A DNA stretch of 64,000 bases from Boswellia sacra (lineage: Eukaryota; Streptophyta; Magnoliopsida; Sapindales; Burseraceae), in assembly GCA_013180625.2 (NCBI GenBank), contig SNVD02016092.1, forward strand, positions 744,001 to 808,000, in the 5' to 3' direction. The position numbers were made by a program, and so were the translations under genes. Positions 12,005 to 20,884 of the stretch are shown in pieces. Positions within the stretch are counted from its first letter, which is position 1, and each line of letters opens with the position of its first letter. The notes beneath the pieces are model-generated. The model saw nothing but the letters and a program-made list of their open reading frames with translations. It searched no databases and was not told where the DNA came from.

Positions 12005-13144
12005 AGGTTTTATAGTGAAAGGACAAGAACACAAAGTTTGTAGGTTAGTTAAGTCTCTTTATGGTCTAAAGCAAGCTCCAAAACAATGGCATGAGAAGTT
12101 TGATGAAGTAGTTTTAAGTTATGGATTTATGATTAATGAACATGATAAGTGCGTATATTATAAAGAGATTAATGGAGCACACGTTATTTTGAGTTTATAT
12201 GTAGATGATATTTTGATTTTTGGATCGAACTTGGAGATAATAAATGATGTAAAATCCTATTTGTCTAGAAACTTTGATATGAAAGATTTGGGTGAAGCAA
12301 ATATGATTCTAGGCATGAGAATAAAGAAGACTTTTAAGGGTATTACTTTAGATCAAAAAAATTCCATTGAGAAAAAGTTAAAAAAGTTTGGATACTTTGA
12401 TTCTAAGTCGTTATCTACTCCTTATGATTCTAAGATTGAGTTAAAGAATAATCAAGGGGAATCAGTGTCTCAATTAAGGTATTCTCAAATTATAGGATCT
12501 TTGTTATACATAGCAAATAAAACTAGGCCTGATATATCATATGTAGTGGGTAGACTTAGTAGATATACTCATAATCCTAGTAAAGAGCATTGGCTTGCTT
12601 TAGAAAGAGTGTGTAAATATCTTAAAGGAACAACTGATTACTCTTTATGCTATAAAGGGTTTCCAAATGTTATCGAAGGATATAATGATGCTAATTAGAT
12701 TACAGACAATATAGATGTTAAATCCATAAGTGGTTATATGTTTCTTTTAGGAGGAGCAGCTATATCTTGGAGTTCAAAGAAACAAACTTTGATTTCTAAA
12801 AGTACTATAGAGTCTGAACTCATAGATTTAGACACTACTTGTAAAGAAGCTGAATGGATCAAGAGTCTTTTCATGGAAATGCCTTTGGTGGTTAGGAATA
12901 TATCGTCTATTCCTATACATTGTGATTGTAAAGCATTATAGATTTGGTGAAGCAAACTCACACCAACAAAAAGATGAGCAGACATATAAGAGTGAGATAC
13001 AAGTCTGTGAGAAGTCTTTTAGGCAATGCCATTGTAACTTTAAAGTTTATTAAGTCTGAGTTAAATAGTGCTGATCAGTTAACTAAAGGGCTTTCCTTGA
13101 AAGCTATTAAAAAATTGTTGAGGGGGATGGGCCTAAGCTCATAA
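11991..13144 (+). pseudogene. Copia reverse transcriptase and RNase H, broken
   Basis: Contains KQPEGF, SLYGLKQAPKQWHEKFD and the RT catalytic box LYVDDILIFGS. It continues through MKDLGEANMILGMRI to the RNase H domain (TRPDISYVVGRLSRY, then GGAAISWSSKKQ and SKSTIESELIDLD). A TGG-to-TAG change stops the frame at 12696-12698, another stop falls near 12939, and a frameshift leads to the last piece (KSRHIRV-like segment, DQLTKGLS), ending TAA at 13142-13144. Confidence 0.9.
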
Positions 13145-13715
13145 GGGAGTCACCTAGGGAGGTAACCCAACCTCTGTGATTGGAGATCCCATGAAGGATG
13201 TTCAATGGGTAGAAACAATCCATATTGCGTGACTTATTAAGCACTACTATTATGGAGATATCTTTGAGAAGATATACTCTAGTTCATCCCTAAGGCAAAA
13301 GTGCTTTATATATGACATTAAGGAAAGGTATATTTACCTTGAATAAGTCCAAGGCAAGCATTTTCTTACAAGGTATAGGTCACATATACCTTTGGAGGAC
13401 TTACCTAAGTGAGAGTCGTCGTGAGGCTGCGAGCGTGAAGATTGAGCTGTCTTCTAAAAACTCTCATGAGAATCAAGATTAAGCGCATGGCCTTTAATAG
13501 CGCTAACCCGCAAAAACCAAGTCTTTGTTGGTATTATGCGTGTGATAGCTTGAAGTTTTGTCAAGGAACCGAGTTCAAGACATAGTTCACTCAGGTACCT
13601 CAAATAGATGCTATCAACACTAAGTGTAGGTTCAAGCTCGAAAGGCACCTACATTGATTGCATAATATAAGGTTGCAAAATTAATTTTTAAATTTCAAAC
13701 CTTTTTGTGGGGGAT
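13145..13715 (+). other. Copia 3' untranslated region and polypurine tract
   Basis: About 570 bases between the end of RNase H and the right LTR with no coding signal. The polypurine tract (TTTTTGTGGGGGATT, ending at 13715) abuts the LTR and gives the element its plus orientation. Confidence 0.8.
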
Positions 13716-14280
13716 TGTTGGAATAAAAAAGGTTTTAAATTTTATGAGTTATAAAACCTAATTGTGCATGAGTTACAAAATTCATTGCATGAGTTACAAA
13801 GTTTAATTTCATTTGTAGGTTGCATAATTTATAAGCACATTATGTTATAGGAGTTACACTATTAATCTTATAGGTTACAATGTCTAGGTACACTAGTATA
13901 CAAGGAGGTCTTTAGATTCAATTTTTAGAGACTAATCATCAAAGCCATCACTCCCCCATTTTCAATTCTAAAATTCTACAATTTTGCAACTACGACTTGT
14001 AAGACTGTTTCATATTCTTCCGGTGATCGTGCTCATCGAGGAGAGTGACTGAGAGCTATTGGGTTGTATCTTGGAGCCCTTGAGGACCGTCTTTTACCGG
14101 CATGAAGGGGAGGACTCTTTGGCTTTAGGATAACGCTTTACGCGTGCCTCTCATAGCACATGCCAAATTTTTCTAACTTGCTTTTATAGTTTTTATATTT
14201 GTTATTTGTTTATTTAATATATTTAAAATAATATTGATTGAGCATGTGTTATTTGGTGAATTAATAATATTTTTCTAACA
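13716..14280 (+). repeat. Copia right LTR
   Basis: 565 bp, beginning TGTTGGAATA and ending TTTTTCTAACA. It is followed at 14281-14285 by the TSD TTTCC. About 3.5% diverged from the left LTR. Confidence 0.93.
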
Positions 14281-14660
14281 TTTCCTTCTATAGCAGTAAG
14301 GTTTAAATACTCATCCTCACTAAGAACACGTAGAAAATCATGTACTGCATCCTCTATCTTATATGTTATAACATTACCAACAACATCTTTCTCAAACTCT
14401 ACAAAGAAGGAAGATGTTTTTAAGTTGTCCAAGTACTCTTGACCGGCTATCTCCATCTCTTTATCCTTTCCAACACTAAGATAACCTTGTGTCATCCACA
14501 ATCCAATCAAATGATGTTTATTAATTATTATGTGTCCATTTGGAAAAATGGTGCAATACAATAAACACAGTTTCATCTCAGATGGCAAACTGTTATAACT
14601 CGATAATAGTGAAGAAGAAACACTTTTAAACTCTTCAAGTTTTAACTCAAATCTCTCAAA
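14281..14660 (-). pseudogene. CC-NBS-LRR gene, winged-helix (ARC2) piece
   Basis: Minus-strand coding for the end of the NB-ARC domain. It shows a leucine-rich lead-in (LLSSYNSLPSEMKLC, equivalent to LLLSYYDLPSxxKxC), then LYCTIFPNGHII and LIGLWMTQGYL, then GQEYLDNLKTSSFF, IEDAVHDFLRVLSEDEYLN and LTAIEG at the Copia target site. This is the RNBS-D/winged-helix region of the same CNL whose LRR half continues at 5996. In this piece the metal-like MHD position reads AVHDF, a common variant. Upstream (above about 14660) similarity stops abruptly, so the P-loop, kinase-2 and GLPL motifs are not here. Confidence 0.88.
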
Positions 14661-14664
14661 ACCG

Positions 14665-14870
14665 CTACTGAGATTATTCGGTTATGTTCGATTTCGTTTT
14701 CGTTTCCCCGTTTTCCGTTTTTAACGTTTTCAAAAACAGGGGATAACTGTGCGTTTTTATTCCCAAATGTCATTTTCATAAAACATATTTTATGACATTT
14801 TTACCCCTGATTTCATCCCCAATCTACAAACAGTTCCCCAATTTTGTAAATCGTTTTTATATCCTCTGCA
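14665..14870. other. Left part of a degraded DNA-transposon region, probable PIF/Harbinger terminus
   Basis: T/C-rich sequence with CGTTTTCGTTTCCCC and TTTTCAAAAACAGGGG words. Inverted counterparts occur around 27060-27180 (TTTGTTTTCGAAATT, GGAAACAAAAATAC). The MULE target site is at its right edge. Exact ends and TSD could not be fixed, so calling this the left terminus of the Harbinger relic at 26.6-27.2 kb is inference. Confidence 0.4.
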
Positions 14871-14879
14871 CATTTCCTC
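14871..14879. repeat. MULE 9-bp TSD CATTTCCTC, left copy
   Basis: The left copy is preceded by CCTCTGCA. A third, undisrupted copy of the same target (CCTCTGCACATTTCCTC) occurs at 24107-24123 within the tandem array to the right and shows what the empty site looked like. Confidence 0.9.
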
Positions 14880-14993
14880 GGGTTATTTTTTTAAATAACC
14901 CCCTTTGGGGTCTCTTTTTCAAACCTGACCCCCTTTTGGTATTTGACTAATTTTGACCCCTTTTGGACATGAAAAGTCCAATTTATCCTTAAG
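14880..14993 (+). repeat. MULE left terminal inverted repeat
   Basis: Begins GGGTTATTTTTTTAAATAAC, then CCCCTTTGGGG and repeated GACCCCCTTTTGG/GACCCCTTTTGG words. It pairs with the reverse complement of 23846-23971. Confidence 0.8.
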
Positions 14994-15294
14994 AGTTAAT
15001 ATGAAAAGATGAATAGAAGACATATACTCACTCTCCCAAAATGGCTCCAACACAAACACCCCAAAACAGCTCTCCCAACTCTCCAACACACACACCCTAA
15101 AACGGCAAACTGAAAATTTTCTGACGAAAGCAATGTGAAGCTAGTGAGTGAAGCTTGAAATCGAAGAAGTTGATTGTTGAGTCAACGTTGAAAAAAGTGA
15201 AGGTATTCATAGTTGATTTTGTCTTGAGATTTGTTTTTTCTATTTTTTATGTTTGATATCTATTGAAGTGGTCCATGTTGAAGGAAATTAAGGC
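14994..15294. other. MULE sub-terminal non-coding stretch
   Basis: 300 bases between the left TIR and the transposase scrap. They contain repeated CACAAACACCC/CCAAAA words and no recognisable coding sequence. Confidence 0.5.
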
Positions 15295-15302
15295 TTGAAA
15301 CT

Positions 15303-15536
15303 GTGGGCTTGTTATGTAAAAACGTTTTGCACGACCCTTTTCTCCAAAGGGTCATATTACCCCCTGCGAAATGTCGTGGTCGGGGTAGGCAAAAGAAGAA
15401 TCGAATTCCATCGTTGGGTGAAGAAAGAACATCACGTAAATGTGGGCCGTGTGGTGGCAGGAGTCATAATCGGAAGACATGCAGGTCGACGAATCCGCTA
15501 TCAACCCAAAGAAATCCGAAGGCTCCATTAAATTAG
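15303..15536 (+). pseudogene. MULE (MuDR) transposase C-terminal remnant with zinc knuckle
   Basis: 77 codons resembling the extreme C-terminus of plant MuDR-type transposases: LPPAKCRGRGRQKKNRIPS (usual form PPxxRRxxGRPKKxRIPS), then GEE and a CX2CX4HX4C knuckle CGPCGGRSHNRKTC. The MULE domain and SWIM zinc finger that should precede it are absent. The similarity starts abruptly about 300 bp inside the left TIR, so the element is not autonomous. The scrap points inward from the left end, opposite to the Ulp1 gene. Confidence 0.8.
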
Positions 15537-15559
15537 ACCGGTGGGGAGTAACCACATGT

Positions 15560-16900
15560 ACCTACTGCTTTTTAAAAGCTTTACTTTAAGCTTTGGATGA
15601 TATGTGTGTTGCAATCGTTTATAGATGTGTGTGTTGTAATTGTTTTGTTGGACATGTTAGTGGTTGATGTTGTTGCCTAATAACTTCAATAAATAACATT
15701 ATTATTAAGTTGTTCTTGTACACCGGTTAGCTATGGCATTGTAATGCAATTTCATTTCTCTTACATTGTAATTTTATATAATATCAATAGAAATGGACAA
15801 GAGTGACATCTAAAACAGGACAAAGCATTGTGTAATAGAGCATTGTGTATATTAAGCAATCTGTATATGAGCACGACCCGATCATGCAAAAAACCAGATT
15901 GCATAATGCAATCTGCATTTCAGCTGAAACTCGTCTTGAAATGATAAAGCAGCCAATATAAATATCAATGCAAGAGAGAGCTATAATTCTCCAGCGTAAA
16001 ATATTTATAATGGCCTTGTACAAGAGACCATCATGTAGTAGAAATTTTGGATACTTGACCGATTCGATTCAACCATAGCATATATACACACTTCACAAGA
16101 CAAACATGGCAATACCATTGTGGAGAAATCAAAAAGGAATACACAATTTTTAAATACAGCTGATAAATGCATTTACCAGAAGAGTGTGCTCAAACTGAGC
16201 ACTGCGTTTACCATCTGCAGTAACAGCAGTCCAACCATCAGGCCATATACGGTCATACCTTTAAGCATTAAGCATAATCAAAGAAACCAGATTGCATTAA
16301 GCAATCTGCCTTTCAGCACGACCGGGTCGTGCAGAAAACCAGATTGCTTCACGACCCGGTCTCATTTTCTCGCAAAACATTTTTATGATCCCTCAACACC
16401 CAATTAACAACAGTTCACATCTACCTTGACATTGTCAATAACAAAGAGAAATCCAGTGCCGTTCAACAGAAAATACAACTTTTTATGAATCTCCTCAACC
16501 AGCAAACTGGGAGGCATGCATGACTAGTTCATCCTGTTTCTTTGCAGGCACAAACACAACAGTAAGGACAATCAAATGTATCTGGAAGATAACTACTTGG
16601 CTTATCCAAAGCCCATGCTTACTTTTGAGTATAGATCCAGGTAGAAAGACAAATAAGATTTTTCTCACGTATAAGACAGACACATGCCAAAGGAAAAGTA
16701 ATATGTAAACACAAAATGAGCTTTACAAGTTGTCAGCTCCTCTGAGCTTTATATAGATACAAACGACAATAACATCACCAAAGGTGTTACTCTGCAATTA
16801 CTCATTCCATCAAAATCAAATACATACATCCGAAAGAGTATTACAAAGTTTGAGAAGAATGTCATGGTTTCTAGAATGCGGGATTTCAACATGGTTTGGG
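15560..16900. repeat. MULE non-coding region with palindromic GCACGACC / CAGATTGC repeats
   Basis: No gene. Notable short motifs recur. GCACGACCCG occurs at about 15870 and in a GCACGACCGGGTCGTGC palindrome at 16316-16332, and ACGACCCGG again at about 16350. AAACCAGATTGC occurs at about 15892, 16285 and 16337, twice followed by a near-palindromic GCAATCTGC partner. The segment 16301-16323 reappears inverted inside the CRWN fragment at 22960-22984. Function unknown. Confidence 0.6.
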
Positions 16901-16903
16901 AGC

Positions 16904-19900
16904 TCATTTCCACGATCTTATATCAAACATGTCTGCCGCCAACTCCTTCCTATAGTTTTGAGCATGGTCTAGATGACGTATAACTTCTACAGACTCACCA
17001 GTAACCAGGCAATTAAGATACATGATAACAAAAACTCCACAATCTCCACTGCACGAGAACAGAACATAATGGTTAGTTGCAACTTCAAGAGTGGATATTA
17101 CGATAAAAGAAACAAGTTTAGTTTTAAATGGGAGTAACCTTATTTGTTGTTGGGGAACACCTTCGACTCGAATGACCGGCCATGGATCTGCACCACCACC
17201 GTTGTTCCCATCAATGGCCTGTAGCAATGAAGGAATCATATGTGCATATGGCGACATGTGACTTTGAAATTCATCATCTGCGTATAGAGTGTGGTCCGAG
17301 TCATATACATCGATCTTGCTTTCTTTCATGTTAACATCTCCCAACACCCAATGAATTTGCCCAACGTTTATTGGAATAAAAACCTAAGAAACAGAAGAAA
17401 TGCCAAAAGACAAGTCATGTGAGACACAAGCTACAACAAAACTAGATATTAAGTGGTCATTCATCTTTGTTATACTCACCCTCTCCGCAGACAACCATGA
17501 CGTGCCTTCAAATTTGCTTTCACCTTTAGCATACTTGATGCATTTGTCATCATTCTCAGTCCAAAGTGGTTCCTGTTTTTCAAATAATGAGTATTTTGCA
17601 GCCAAGAGTTGCTGCACAGCACACAGGACAGTTCAGTGAATCAATCGAAACAATGAATCATTATTTATTCCTAGTCATGGCATTATGATTACATATGTAC
17701 CTGAAAAAAACAATCCATTATAGCATATTGACCACTCTGATTTGCATATCTGTGCCGAATGAACCAAAATGAGGCATCTATATGCTGTATTCATAAAAAC
17801 ATTTTAGTTGAAAGTAGCTTATAATTGACATGCACTAATATGTTGACTTCCATACATACCGCGTCAGACAACCACTCTCTAGGTTTAACCATAGTTCTAA
17901 AGAACTTCTTGTCACCAAGCACTGGCCCGAGTTCAACACTACAAGATAAGCAATTTATGAGAACATACTTATGCTGCACGACACAAAAGAAATGGAAGGA
18001 TGATCCCCACTTACAATTTTTCATCATCTTCTTTGTGACGTAGCCAAGTATTCAATTCTTTGAAGGTGTCCTTCTCATCCAGTTTGTGTTTCTTCAATGG
18101 GTTTGTGTAAGGAGGTCTACACGATTGTGCGCGTGTTGTTGGCTACTTACGCAAGTATACCTTCTGTTTGTCACTTATAACAGTGACATCTGGTGGGGAC
18201 ATGCATGTGTTGGTGGGAATCTCGCATGGTACTTGTTCAGGACATGTCGATGTATTTGTATTCTTCTCACGTTTGTGTTCAAAAACAATATTAACAACGT
18301 CAACATTGTTAGTGGCAGTGTATTCAACAGCCGGCTCCCCCACTATATCTTCATTATGGCACTCTCTCGACGGAGTAGTGAAAGAGTCATCAAAAACCTG
18401 TAATCAACAATCAACACCATAACATGAGATGCTGAATTTTTTTTGTAGATAACACAACAAATAAGAAAGTAAAAGTATTATTGACCGGAGAAGGAGAACT
18501 ATATTGTTGTCTGGAATCTCCGTATCAAACTTGTATAAATAAAAGGATTTGATTAATCGAGGTCTCTATCCGATGAAGTCTTTTGGTGATGTCATCCTCC
18601 CTTTTACGTTCTGCGACCTGAAGATAGCCTATCTCACCCTCTATATGGACGATCTTCTCATTCTATAAAACAATCAAGACAAGAGTGAAATTTGAATGTT
18701 TTGTGCAATAGTCAAACAATAACGTTAAAAAGCAAATTAGGGAATGGAAAATATTACCATGCGATCCAATCGTTCTTCAATACTTGAATACATGTCCGGC
18801 CCATGATGATCGGTATCCCCTACAGGAGGTGAAGCGGTAGGTGTTTTGTCATTTTCTTCATGGGGCGACATGGCTCTATCTTCTGCCGTATGCTCATCTT
18901 TTGGCCCCTCATCTAAATCGTGTTTAAGTGTAAACCTCATTTTTGTAATCTTTAGTTTTCCGCAATGCAAAAATGTTAAAGTGTATGGGGTGGGGGACTC
19001 ACCTGGTTGTGCGGGAGAATGACGTTTGGATTCAACCTATTAAATGTACGTAAACGAAAAGGTTATCAAATGTAATATACATCTTACTAAAAATACAAAC
19101 ATATTTATTCCATTAGTCCATACCTGAGTTTGACGGAAAATGATGTCTTGCACTTCCTTTTTTGTGTGGTAACTTCTTGTAATCCATCTAAGAATGAAAG
19201 CACCGTTTTTTTTCAACTTAATTGCCAGTCTAAGATTACATTGGTCAAATGTCTCATAGACCCACACCTATTACACAGAAAGAAGATATTATTAGGCTCT
19301 AAGATATTAAACAACGGACAACAAAAGGGAATACGATACCACCCATTTACCTGAAATGCATACGGGAAACCATGCAAGTTATAATGCTCTTTGTGTGTGC
19401 TCTTCTGCAATTTCTTAAGATTCCACTTGCAATGTCGATCCTAAATGTTCTTCCTCATGCTGTTTAATGTCATGTCAAAGCATTTTCGGCCCCAAGGATA
19501 TGCATTGAACGCATCGATATCATCAAGCAAATGAATATGGTCTATCTTAATTTTAGTTGTTGGTTCTTTACCCAACAATGCACACTCCAAGAAATACAAC
19601 ATTGCCAATTTTACTCTTAGCATGTCATCGTTATCTGGGCTTTGTTTGAATGCCACTTGTAATTCTCCATGGTCGAACCTAACTCTTCCACCAAGTAGAC
19701 CATGACATAAGCTCTGCTCTTTGGGGACTCTCTTTCGTGGATCACAACGGGGAAAATTTCCAAATCGTAACCCCGTAATCGATACAAAATTTCTCCATGA
19801 AAATGTAATCTTCTTTCCATTGACAAGAAAGGTCATACCCTCATCGTCACTATCCACTTCCCGTAAAAGCATGTTGTGGCAAATGCACGATGAAAATTGT

Positions 19901-20294
19901 ATTTGTTGCATGTCCACAAAATGGCCGAAGCATGATCTTTAAACAACTTCATCTGAGTCTTTGAAAGAGTTTCCCGAATCAAAGTTAAAACCTCATTGAT
20001 CTTTGACCTACAGGTTATCTTTGCAGGAAAAAAATCAATATCCTTGAATTGGGCCTGCAAGCATGATACCATTTTAATATTTAGTACTGTAATAAGATTG
20101 AAGGAACTATTTTTAAGTTTTTTCAAAATAGAGGATGTTCCAACCTACCTCATCAACATTCATTTCTTCGTGTGGCCTTTCATCGTCTAATTTTATCCTT
20201 TTTTTTCTGTCTTTCGCTTCTCAATTGATAACATCCTTTCTTTCGCTTTCTTCGTTCCCCTCGCAGTTACTTTGTATTTCCTTGTTTTAACCAT
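16904..20294 (-). pseudogene. DUF1985 / Ulp1-like C48 cysteine protease gene of the MULE, N-terminal part broken
   Basis: Multi-exon minus-strand gene. The N-terminal exon (20149-20294) is basic and shifted by an A8 run. DUF1985 follows at about 19441-20060: FKDIDFFPAKITCRSKINE, ILW, then FLVNGKKITFSWRNF, ITGLRFG and KIKIDHIHLLDDIDAFNAYP. It has a one-base frameshift near 19920. Exons near 19345-19440 and 19130-19267 continue it (YNLHGFPYAFQ, VWVYETFDQCN). A coiled-coil/acidic linker spans about 18150-18960, with TAG at 18143-18145. The peptidase exons are clean: 18015 up to about 18140, 17860-17938, about 17700-17790, 17480-17611, 17139-17383 and 16904-17048. They join in frame and show His (GQIHWVLGDVN), Asp (IDVYDSDH), an oxyanion Gln (VPQQQ) and Cys (SGDCGVFVIMYL). 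Family role: SUMO-type isopeptidase fold; the transposon version's substrate is unknown. Confidence 0.85.
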
Positions 20295-20884
20295 CTTTGA
20301 AAAAACCCTTCACATGTAACAATGTAAATCAACAATCTCAACCAGCAAAGTATGATGCTTTTTTTTAAATAAATGCTCATTTAATAATTAATTAGACTGT
20401 CATAATTTACCATGAAATAAAGTATCATTTATTGCTTCCTATACAATCAGCAGATAATAGTTATTAGGGAACACTCTATCCAAATTGTTCACATTTTAAG
20501 TAATGCTCAACTATCTTTATTTGAAAATAACTGCCAACAAAGTCTTCCATGTCAGGTCTATAAACCACTTTCATATCCAACTATTAATCCAACTGAAACT
20601 AAGATCATTGCAGCAAAAGTTCTTTTAGACAAAAGGATCACCAAATGAGAAAAGAAAAATTGCATATACAAGTACAAATATGAATCAGAAATGAAGAGCA
20701 AAGCTGGTGAATCAATTCAGTCTATAAGCAGAAAAATTTATGCTAGATTTGCTATTCTGAATCTCTCAATTTTAAGATTTCTATGAAATTTAAGCCTCTT
20801 GGAATTTTTTTTTTAAAGAATTGATACAGCAGTTTTTTTTTTCCTTTTCATTTTTTAACTTTTAGAAGATATTGGTTGCTGTAG
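20295..20884. other. Spacer between the Ulp1 start and the CRWN fragment
   Basis: 590 AT-rich bases with no open frame. It would act as promoter for the minus-strand Ulp1 gene. Its right part, ending TTGGTTGCTGTAG at 20884, is evidently captured intron sequence of the CRWN gene, because the coding similarity begins exactly after this AG acceptor. Confidence 0.6.

Larger units (their letters stand above)
6002..14280 (+). mobile_element. Ty1/Copia LTR retrotransposon, degenerate, inserted in the CNL gene
   Basis: Full-length element with LTRs at 6002-6577 and 13716-14280 and 5-bp TSD TTTCC. Internal order is GAG, protease, integrase, reverse transcriptase, RNase H, the Copia order. The purine tract ending GTGGGGGATT precedes the right LTR. 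By hand alignment the LTRs differ at about 20 positions plus two indels over ~564 bases (about 3.5%). At an assumed 1.3e-8 substitutions per site per year that is roughly 1.4 million years. Coding regions carry several stops and frameshifts, and pol is split by a second insertion at 9330-11198. Confidence 0.95.

Noticed and set aside
16316..16332. GCACGACCGGGTCGTGC palindrome as a terminator or miRNA precursor
   Set aside because: The perfect stem is too short, with no longer flanking complementarity and no plant pre-miRNA layout; kept only as a repeat observation.
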